Shown here: in pieces, positions 55,616 to 64,000 of the stretch
How the letters are laid out: every line of letters begins with the position of its first letter
Numbering within the stretch: the stretch's first letter is position 1
Origin: Craterilacuibacter sp. RT1T
Lineage (GTDB): Bacteria > Pseudomonadota > Gammaproteobacteria > Burkholderiales > Chromobacteriaceae
Assembly: GCF_023502145.1 (NCBI RefSeq)
Contig: NZ_JAMFLI010000004.1
Coordinates: 186,001-250,000 of the forward strand
Length of the DNA stretch: 64,000 nt
Direction of reading: 5' to 3'
Position numbers and translations under genes: made by a program
The notes under the pieces: generated by a model
What the model was told of the DNA's origin: nothing
The model's input: the letters and a program-made list of their open reading frames with translations, nothing else
Databases searched by the model: none

Positions 55616-56380
55616 ATGAGCGGTTTACTGGTCTGGCCATGGGCAAGCGTGATGCAGGGCGCCTTGCTGGCTGCCATTGTTGCCCTAGCAGCCTATTTGC
55701 AGTCATTGACGGGTTTTGCATTCGGTCTGGTGCTGCTCGCCTTGTCGACCCAGTTGGGGCTATTGGGCATTGCCGATGCCGCGCAACTGGTGAATAGCCT
55801 CACGTTGGCCGGCGCGCTGCTGCTGCTTGGGCGTGGCCGGCTGGCGCCGGACTGGCGCTTATTTGCATGGGGCGTGCTGCCGGCTTTGCCCATGGTGCCG
55901 CTGGGCTTGTGGCTGCTGGGCGAATTGTCCGGCGATGCCATCTACTGGCTGGGCAAATTGCTGGGGCTGGTGGTGGTGTTATCCAGCCTGACCATATTGT
56001 GGCCGCCGCCACTGGCGGCATGGGCCGGCAAGCGCGGGGTCAAGCTGGCTTGCGGCGCGTTATCCGGCTTGATGGGCGGGCTGTTTGCGGCGGCCGGCCC
56101 GCCGCTGGTGCTGCTGTTCTATCAACTGGGCTTGCCTGCGGTGCGCGTGCGCGACACGCTGATGTTGGTCTTTGCCTGTTGCGGCCTGCTACGGTTGCTG
56201 GTTTCGGTGCCAAGTGGCGTTTTTAACCCCGGCTTGCTGCTGCCGACCCTGTTTCTGTTGCCGGTTTATTGGGGGGCAAGCCGGCTTGGCCTGCATCGGG
56301 GTGCGGCCAGCAAAGGGCCGGGGCTGCGGCGGCTGGTGGCCTTGCTCTTGCTGGGGAGCGGGCTGGCCATGCTGGCGTAA
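55616..56380 (+). CDS. TauE/SafE family exporter
   Basis: A 254-residue inner-membrane protein with about eight helices of the TauE/SafE (sulfite exporter) family: LQSLTGFAFGLVLLALSTQLGLLGIADAAQLVNSL and GALSGLMGGLFAAAGPPLVLLFYQLGLP repeat the two-fold family pattern. Sulfoglycolytic clusters carry such genes to expel the C3-sulfonate end product. Here that would be dihydroxypropanesulfonate or sulfolactate. It is divergent from the porin and shares its operators. Confidence 0.86.
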   Translation: MSGLLVWPWASVMQGALLAAIVALAAYLQSLTGFAFGLVLLALSTQLGLLGIADAAQLVNSLTLAGALLLLGRGRLAPDWRLFAWGVLPALPMVPLGLWLLGELSGDAIYWLGKLLGLVVVLSSLTILWPPPLAAWAGKRGVKLACGALSGLMGGLFAAAGPPLVLLFYQLGLPAVRVRDTLMLVFACCGLLRLLVSVPSGVFNPGLLLPTLFLLPVYWGASRLGLHRGAASKGPGLRRLVALLLLGSGLAMLA

Positions 56381-56388
56381 GCCTGCAA

Positions 56389-56784
56389 TCAGGCTTTTCG
56401 CTCCAGTAAATCGGCCAGCAGGATATTCAGCGCATCGGAGGAAAGCTTCAGCTCGTAGAGCGACAGCAAAAGCGAGGCCAGCATCAGGCTGATGCTGGTG
56501 CTGAAGCTGTAGTAGGCATAGTGCGGCCTCCGCATCAGGATGCTGAACAGGGCCAGTACGCAGCCCAGCAGGGCGGCCATGCAGCAAAGCTGCATGTATT
56601 GCGTCAGGCGCAGCCGGCGGCGCAGGCTGCTGATCTGCAGGATGATCTTGCGGTCCCGGGCGCTCTGATATTCTTTGCACAGGTTACGAATGATGCCGGC
56701 CAGTGCCAGAAAGCGGTTGGTATAGGCAATCAGCAGCATGCACAAGGCCGGGAACAGGAGGCCCGGTGTGGCTAATTCCATCAT
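56389..56784 (-). CDS. DUF2721 membrane protein
   Basis: A 131-residue protein with three hydrophobic segments that matches DUF2721: TPGLLFPALCMLLIAYTNRFLALAGIIRNL and ILQISSLRRRLRLTQYMQLCCMAALLGCVL. Function unknown. It converges on the TauE gene, eight bases apart. An operator palindrome identical in core to the others lies 66 bases before its start, so it may belong to the SQ regulon. Confidence 0.8.
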   Translation of the reverse strand: MMELATPGLLFPALCMLLIAYTNRFLALAGIIRNLCKEYQSARDRKIILQISSLRRRLRLTQYMQLCCMAALLGCVLALFSILMRRPHYAYYSFSTSISLMLASLLLSLYELKLSSDALNILLADLLERKA

Positions 56785-56849
56785 TATTTTGGGGGGCTTG
56801 AGGTTTGCCGGCAGCCAGAATGTAGCGCAGACAGCATGGGAAAGAATGG

Positions 56850-56867
56850 AATTGTAGCGCTACGATC
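56850..56867. promoter_or_regulatory. Putative SQ-regulon operator ahead of the DUF2721 gene
   Basis: AATTGTAGC-GCTACGATC, core TAGCGCTA, with a further half site TGTAGCGCAG at 56821-56830. It lies upstream of the minus-strand DUF2721 gene; the next minus-strand gene ends at 57016. Confidence 0.75.
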
Positions 56868-57015
56868 AGTCAGGGGAAAGGGGGCGGGCCGCCGAGCCAT
56901 ATGCCGTGGTACTTTTGATGGCTCTGCCTCATCCCCTGCGTTTGCCTGCACTTGATCGCTTTGGCAGTGCCCCTGCCGGCAGGTAAACCCGGTTCCCTCC
57001 CCCTATATACCGTAG

Positions 57016-57582
57016 CTACCCCGCCTTTTGCGACAGGCCCGCGCATCGCCCCGAGTGTGCGGGAGAGGCGGGTTGCAGCCAGCCCGCCAGTAGCCGGGTC
57101 ACCCACGGAATGACCACACACACCATCAGCGGGGTCAGCAGCAGGGTAGACAGCAGCACCCGCAGCGGCAGCACCAGACTGGCCAGCCAGTCGCCCAGCA
57201 CGGCATTCACCAGCAGCGACACCGGAAAAAACGCCAGCCATACCGCCACCGCCTGCTTCCAGCGCGGTGGCGGCGAAACGAACCAGCCATCCAGCCCGCT
57301 GGCACAGCGCGCATCGCTTTGCTGCACCAGATGGGTGCCGGCCGCCAGCCAGGCATTACGTTCCGGTGCATGCATCCAGTTATCCAGACTGGGAGCATCG
57401 GCAAAGCGGAATACGATCTGCCAGGTCTCTTCGCCCGGTGGCGGGGCAAACAGGCCGGCGCCGAGAAAGCCGTCAAAGCCGCCCGCCAGCGCTTCACCGG
57501 CCAGCATCCAGCGGGTGAAGTCCTGCTGGTGGGCGGGGGCGATGCGGCGCGATACCAGAAAGGTCAGGGGTTCGCTATGCAT
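57016..57582 (-). CDS. Antibiotic-biosynthesis-monooxygenase-like membrane protein
   Basis: A 188-residue protein. The first ~95 residues form an ABM-type ferredoxin-like domain (EPLTFLVSRRIAPAHQQDFTRWMLAGEALAGGFDGFLGAGLF, WQIVFRFADAPSLDNWMHAPERNAWL). The rest has two to three transmembrane segments (AVWLAFFPVSLLVNAVLGDWLASLVLPLRVLLSTLLLTPLMVCVVIPWV). This is a known but uncharacterised fusion. AAGGAG stands ahead of the ATG at 57582. No metabolic context. Confidence 0.82.
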   Translation of the reverse strand: MHSEPLTFLVSRRIAPAHQQDFTRWMLAGEALAGGFDGFLGAGLFAPPPGEETWQIVFRFADAPSLDNWMHAPERNAWLAAGTHLVQQSDARCASGLDGWFVSPPPRWKQAVAVWLAFFPVSLLVNAVLGDWLASLVLPLRVLLSTLLLTPLMVCVVIPWVTRLLAGWLQPASPAHSGRCAGLSQKAG

Positions 57583-57744
57583 GGGGATCTCCTTGCGTAT
57601 CACATCCGTGCGGCCGGGATGGTGGCCGACGAAGCTACCCCCGGGTGTGGGGGCAATGAATTACGAGCAAGAAAGATGCCATGCGCAAGATCGTGGCGGC
57701 TTTGGCCTGGTATCCTGGCATCTACCTGACTTGCTGGAGTTGCT

Positions 57745-60700
57745 ATGCCCCGCCATATGCCGGAAGGCCTGTACGACACACTATTGACCGAATCGCAGGC
57801 GCGCAGTCTGGAGGATGGGGGAGCCGTTCATCCTTTGCTGGTCGGCTTGGAGGAGGTCGATAGCCATGAGCGTTTGGCCGAAATGCTGGGGCGGGAGCTG
57901 GCCGGCATTCTGCAGACGTTAAAGCCGGAGCAAGAGCACGCAGGCCGCCCTCCTGCCCAACTGGCTTTGATCAATGGCTTGCTACACGATTTGCGCACCC
58001 GCTTGCATGCCATAGACAGCAAGGCTGCCAGCCAAGTAGAGGCTTTGGCTTCGCCGCCGCAAGTGCTGCGCGGTTTGTTTCATCGGCCACATGAGCCTGA
58101 GTTGCCACAGACGGGCTTGGCGATGCCGTGGCTGTTTACCGCCGGCAAGGCGAGTCCGTCGCTACTGACCGAACTTAGGCGTGAACTGGCTTCGTGTGAC
58201 CGAGTGGATATTTTGGTGAGTTTCATCACTGTTTCGGGTGTGCGCAAGCTGGCCGACGTGTTGGAGCACATCACCGCGCTGGGGGCAGATGGTGTGGCGC
58301 GTACCCGTATCCGGGTGTTGACCACCACTTATATCGGTGCGACCGATGCCGCGGCGCTAGACCAATTGGCGCGCCTGCCCGGTTGCGAGGTTAGGGTGTC
58401 GCTAGATGGCCGGCGCACTCGTCTGCATGCCAAGGCATGGATTTTCGAGCGTAAAACGGGTTTTGGTTCGGCCTATGTGGGGAGTGCCAATCTGTCGGGT
58501 GCTGCGCTGATGGGGGGCTTGGAGTGGACGGTCAAGTTTACTGAGCGCGGTCAGCGCGCCCTGTTTGGCCGCGCTCGGGCTCACTTTGAGACCCTGTGGG
58601 AAGACACTGAATTTCAGCGTTACCACCCGGATGAGGAGGGGCAGCGGGCGGCACTTGATCGCGCTTTGCGCGAGCAGAAGGGCTTGCCGAGTGCGAGCGA
58701 CAGCAATGTGCTGCCGTTTTTTGATCTGCAGCCCAAGAGTTATCAACAGGAAATGCTGGAGGCGTTGGCCAGCGAGCGTTCACATGGCCGGATACGCAAT
58801 TTGTTGGTGGCGGCGACAGGCACCGGTAAGACCATGATTGCCGCCTTCGACTATCGCCGCCTATGCCGTGAACTCGGTGGCCGACCTCGCCTGCTGTTTG
58901 TTGCGCACCGTATCGAGATTCTGCAGCAGGCCATGCACAGCTTTAGGGCCGTCTTGGGCGATAACGGCTTTGGCGAGGTCTTGAACGCGGATGCGCAGCC
59001 GGGCAGTTACGATCATCTGTTTGCCAGCATCCAGACATTGGATCGTCGCGATTTACTTGCCCGTTTCGGTGCCGATTACTGGCATATGGTCATCATCGAT
59101 GAGTGCCATCATCTGGCTGCGGCACAGTTCGATCGCTTTGCCACTGCAGTCAAGCCTGCCGTCCTGCTGGGGCTGACTGCGACACCGGAGCGTAGCGATG
59201 GCTCACCAATTGACGGCTACTTCGATCAGCGGCCCGATGGTAGTCCGGCTGCCGAACTCAGGTTGTGGCATGCGCTGGATTTACAGCTGCTATCCCCGTT
59301 CGAGTATTACGCCTGCGACGACGATACTGATCTGAGCCAGATCAGCTGGGGCAAGGCGGGTGAGCGCGAGCAGTTAAGCCAACTGCTGGATGCCAATAGC
59401 GCACGTGCGCATCTGGTGTTGCGCGAGTGGCGGCGACTATGTGCTGATCCGGCGCAGAGCAAGGCGCTGGTGTTCTGCGTATCTATTGCTCACGCCCGCT
59501 TTATGACCGAGATGCTGAATCGGGCTGGGCTGCCAGCCGTGTGCGTTAGTTCGGAGAGCAGTAAAGAGGATCGTCAGGCGGCACCACGCCAGTTGGCGGC
59601 CGGAAAAATTGTCGCCATCGTCACTGTCGATCTGTACAACGAAGGCGTCGATCTACCGATGGTCGACACCTTGTTGCTGTTACGCCCGACACAAAGCCCG
59701 GTACTGTTTCAGCAGCAGATAGGCCGTGGACTGCGCTTGTTTGAGGGTAAGGAAAGCTGTCTGATCCTCGACTTTGTCGGCCAGCATCGCGCTGAATTTC
59801 GCTTCGACCGACTGCTGGGCAGCCTCACCGGGCTGAACCGGCGCGAATTGCAGGCTGGGACAGAGCAGGGTTTTGACCGCCTACCGTCCGGCTGCCATAT
59901 CCAGTTGCAGAAAAAAACGCGTGAGCAGGTGCTACGCAACCTCAAAACGTTGATCAACCAGCGCTGGCCACAACTGAGCCGGGAGTTGGCGGCTTATGCC
60001 GCGCTCAATCGTGGGCAAATGCTGACGTTAGCGGCCTTCCTGCACGATCAAGTGTTGGAACTGGACGATGTGTATCGTGATGCCAAAGGGCGCAGTGGCT
60101 GGACTTGCCTCAAGCGCGCCGCCAGCCTGTTGTCTGAGCCAGCTGGCAGCGAGGAAGACTACTTTGGTAGGCGTTTTGCCGACCTGCTGCATGTAGACGA
60201 TCCACGTCAGCTTGAATTGATGGCGAATTTGGTGAGCATTGAAGATGCCGCTTCCGCTGAGCAGCGTTTGCGCTTGCAGATGCTGGCCTATCAAGTCGAC
60301 GGCCAAGGTTCAAGAGTCGGCTCGGGTAAGGATTTTCTTGAACGGCTGGATGGCGCGGCGAGGCAGGAGCTGAGTGAACTGGCGGCATTACTGCAAGCCA
60401 GAAGCAATCTGCTGTTTCAGCCGGTACCCGGGCTGGAGGACACGCCACTATGCCTGCATGCCAGCTATGGCAGTCGTGAAATTCTGACAGCCTGCGGGCA
60501 TTGGGATGAAGTAAGGCGGCCATTTTTTGCCGAAGGGGTGTTGCGTCTGAAGACGATCAAGAAAGAGCTCTTGTTTGTAACGCTGGACAAGAGTGCGGGC
60601 TATCACGACGCCATTGCTTACCACGACTATGCAATCAGTCCGCAACGCTTTCACTGGCAGACGCAGAACAGTGCCGGCCCCGATACGCCGGGAGGCCGGC

Positions 60701-60906
60701 GCTATCTGGAAAGTATTGGCGAGGCGACGAATGGTTGGGCTTTCCAGCTCTTTGTGCGGGAAAACAAGCAAAGCCCGTATCGTGCTTGCGGCGCGGTGAC
60801 GCTGGAAGAATGGTCGGGTAGCAAGCCGATGAACATCACATGGCGCTTGCAAACACCATTGCCGGCAGCCCTGTTCCGTGCTTTTAACGAAAGCCGTGAT
60901 GTGTAA
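57745..60906 (+). CDS. PLD-nuclease / SF2-helicase / DUF3427-type protein
   Basis: A 1053-residue protein. Residues ~135-290 form a phospholipase D-like nuclease domain with the HAK motif at 228-230 and GSANLSG shortly after. A superfamily 2 helicase follows: Walker A ATGTGKT 357-363, DECH 452-455, LGLTATPERSDG, and helicase C-domain with TVDLYNEGVDLPMVDTLLLLRPTQSPVLFQQQIGRGLR. The C-terminal ~350 residues match the expected place of the DUF3427 domain (LFVTLDKSAGYHDAIAYHDYAISPQRFHWQTQNSAG). Related proteins are strongly suspected to be anti-phage or mobile, but I know no proven mechanism. The ATG at 57745 has GGAG ahead. Alone, with repeat-rich DNA downstream. Confidence 0.87.
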   Translation: MPRHMPEGLYDTLLTESQARSLEDGGAVHPLLVGLEEVDSHERLAEMLGRELAGILQTLKPEQEHAGRPPAQLALINGLLHDLRTRLHAIDSKAASQVEALASPPQVLRGLFHRPHEPELPQTGLAMPWLFTAGKASPSLLTELRRELASCDRVDILVSFITVSGVRKLADVLEHITALGADGVARTRIRVLTTTYIGATDAAALDQLARLPGCEVRVSLDGRRTRLHAKAWIFERKTGFGSAYVGSANLSGAALMGGLEWTVKFTERGQRALFGRARAHFETLWEDTEFQRYHPDEEGQRAALDRALREQKGLPSASDSNVLPFFDLQPKSYQQEMLEALASERSHGRIRNLLVAATGTGKTMIAAFDYRRLCRELGGRPRLLFVAHRIEILQQAMHSFRAVLGDNGFGEVLNADAQPGSYDHLFASIQTLDRRDLLARFGADYWHMVIIDECHHLAAAQFDRFATAVKPAVLLGLTATPERSDGSPIDGYFDQRPDGSPAAELRLWHALDLQLLSPFEYYACDDDTDLSQISWGKAGEREQLSQLLDANSARAHLVLREWRRLCADPAQSKALVFCVSIAHARFMTEMLNRAGLPAVCVSSESSKEDRQAAPRQLAAGKIVAIVTVDLYNEGVDLPMVDTLLLLRPTQSPVLFQQQIGRGLRLFEGKESCLILDFVGQHRAEFRFDRLLGSLTGLNRRELQAGTEQGFDRLPSGCHIQLQKKTREQVLRNLKTLINQRWPQLSRELAAYAALNRGQMLTLAAFLHDQVLELDDVYRDAKGRSGWTCLKRAASLLSEPAGSEEDYFGRRFADLLHVDDPRQLELMANLVSIEDAASAEQRLRLQMLAYQVDGQGSRVGSGKDFLERLDGAARQELSELAALLQARSNLLFQPVPGLEDTPLCLHASYGSREILTACGHWDEVRRPFFAEGVLRLKTIKKELLFVTLDKSAGYHDAIAYHDYAISPQRFHWQTQNSAGPDTPGGRRYLESIGEATNGWAFQLFVRENKQSPYRACGAVTLEEWSGSKPMNITWRLQTPLPAALFRAFNESRDV

Positions 60907-61063
60907 TGCCCCCGTTGCGAGTTGGCACAGATGGGCTTCGGGTTTTGTGTCCGCTGCGCGGATGCTTTTCATTTGCCGCTTCCGCGCGGCATGCGGGCAG
61001 GGGCCGGACGCGCCCGGCCCCTTGCATCCCCGGCGCCCCCGAAGTCTCGCGAAACCCCGGCGC

Positions 61064-61155
61064 AAAAGGCACTGGCGAGGCGCTGGCCAACTCGCGATTC
61101 GCTACCGTCGAATCGCTCAAACAAGGGCCAGCTTAAGACCTCGCCAGTGCCTTTT
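61064..61155. repeat. 17-bp perfect inverted repeat
   Basis: AAAAGGCACTGGCGAGG and its exact complement CCTCGCCAGTGCCTTTT enclose 58 bases that themselves hold one arm of the larger inverted repeat. Confidence 0.85.
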
Positions 61156-61330
61156 ACACCGGCGCGAGCCTAATGGGGAGGGGTGGCTGACGCATAAATA
61201 GCGTGCACAAAACGCCACAGGTTGGCTGGCTAAATGGGAAGTTGACCCGAGCCCGTAGCCGCGAGCCGCGACGAAGGCGGCCGTCAAGGTTTTAAGCCGC
61301 CCTTTGTTTGAGCGGTTCGACGGTAGCGAA
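61098..61330. repeat. Diverged ~45-bp inverted repeat
   Basis: Arm TTCGCTACCGTCGAATCGCT... at 61098-61141 and its near complement at 61287-61330; roughly seven mismatches by eye over 44 positions. Confidence 0.75.
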
Positions 61331-61436
61331 TACCCCGCTGGGCGAATCAAAGATTCGCACGCATGGAGTTTGGCGGCGCCTTGGCGGGCGGCTTTGGTGC
61401 GGGGTTTCAAAGCGGCTTCGGGTCGCCTGTTCTTTC

Positions 61437-61470
61437 GGCCATTTCTTTTGGCGAGACAAAAGAAATGGCC
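61437..61470. repeat. 14-bp perfect inverted repeat
   Basis: GGCCATTTCTTTTG, six-base loop GCGAGA, CAAAAGAAATGGCC. Strong hairpin on either strand. Confidence 0.85.
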
Positions 61471-61563
61471 CTGCCCGCCGCGCGGAAGCAGCATCCCAAT
61501 ACCTCCGCGCAGCGGACTCCGCAAAATACGGATCACTGAAACCCGTCCGACAGGGTGTAGATG

Positions 61564-61590
61564 CAAAAAAGCCAGCCGTTGCCGGCTGGC
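61564..61590 (-). terminator. Terminator after gyrB
   Basis: Minus-strand hairpin GCCAGCCG, short loop, CGGCTGGC followed by six T, about 65 bases after the gyrB stop. Confidence 0.88.
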
Positions 61591-61616
61591 CTTGGTCTGT
61601 CTGACAGGTGCTCGGT

Positions 61617-61646
61617 GGTGGGTTACGGCCTCTGGCCTAACCCACC
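61617..61646. repeat. REP-like hairpin near the gyrB stop
   Basis: GGTGGGTTA and TAACCCACC around GGCC-TCT-GGCC. This short palindrome has the look of an extragenic repeat; I recall similar GTGGGTTA/TAACCCAC palindromes being common in betaproteobacterial genomes, but copy number cannot be checked here. Confidence 0.6.
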
Positions 61647-61654
61647 CTACACGA

Positions 61655-64000
<2,346 letters not shown>

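Larger units (their letters stand above)
60907..61654. repeat. Intergenic region full of inverted repeats
   Basis: A 748-base gap without a credible gene. It contains several inverted repeats: a perfect 17-bp pair (61064-61080 with 61139-61155), a diverged ~45-bp pair (61098-61141 with 61287-61330), a perfect 14-bp pair (61437-61450 with 61457-61470) and a 9-bp hairpin near gyrB. It looks like one or more dispersed repeat elements or the remains of them. Short open frames here are products of the repeats. Confidence 0.7.

Noticed and set aside
56870-57241. Frame of 123 residues between DUF2721 and the ABM-like gene
   Set aside because: Overlaps the ABM-like gene in another frame; product is Gly/Ala/Arg-rich and unlike a protein.
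60878-61604. Several short frames in the repeat region
   Set aside because: They come from the inverted repeats and appear on both strands; no ribosome sites.

Overview
The window looks like the chromosome of a Gram-negative betaproteobacterium, most probably of the order Neisseriales (Chromobacteriaceae-like). The basis is lipopolysaccharide core genes (waaA, waaC), a class B aspartate transcarbamoylase (pyrBI), GTP-type PEP carboxykinase, a betaproteobacterial-type GyrB and the general codon bias. The genus cannot be fixed from sequence reading alone.

Layout. 1-5.7 kb: housekeeping genes mostly on the minus strand (hemL end, CYTH phosphatase, hemJ, M48 lipoprotein protease, rubredoxin, thiD, waaA-waaC). 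5.7-6.93 kb: a 1.2 kb AT-rich gene-free region with several DnaA boxes. Four ParB-binding parS palindromes lie at 1539, 8590, 10877 and 25362. Together they make this the likely replication origin, away from gyrB at the far end. 6.9-20.3 kb: ung, rhodanese-pcm, the U32 protein rlhA, tRNA-Leu(UAA), VF530, a MazG-like hydrolase, an HD-GYP protein, a 1389-aa SNF2 helicase, a LysE exporter, a Lar-like zinc protein, a FUSC protein and an HTH protein whose gene carries a G10 tract. 20.7-40.5 kb: pckG, pyrBI with an attenuator leader, a fused indolepyruvate ferredoxin oxidoreductase, rarD, rsmE, a HutC-type regulator, a Xaa-Pro peptidase, several oxidoreductases, a PAP2 phosphatase and an aquaglyceroporin.

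40-57 kb: the most interesting region, an apparently complete sulfoquinovose (SQ) catabolic locus of the sulfo-Entner-Doudoroff type. It has an OmpL/KdgM-like porin, a GPH sugar-sulfonate importer, an SLC5-type symporter with an aquaglyceroporin, a GH31 sulfoquinovosidase, a mutarotase, an SDR SQ dehydrogenase, an SMP-30 lactonase, an IlvD/Edd dehydratase, an HpcH/HpaI aldolase, a TauE-type exporter and a LacI regulator. In place of the aldehyde dehydrogenase known from Pseudomonas putida SQ1 it has a beta-hydroxyacid-dehydrogenase family protein, suggesting reduction of sulfolactaldehyde to dihydroxypropanesulfonate and an internally redox-balanced pathway. Palindromes of the form AWTMRTAGCGCTAYKAWT lie in front of nearly every transcription unit of the locus and define a candidate LacI regulon, which also seems to take in a DUF2721 membrane protein.

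57-64 kb: a monooxygenase-like membrane protein, a large PLD-nuclease/SF2-helicase/DUF3427-type protein that may be a one-gene defence system, a 750-bp intergenic region full of inverted repeats, and gyrB running off the window edge.
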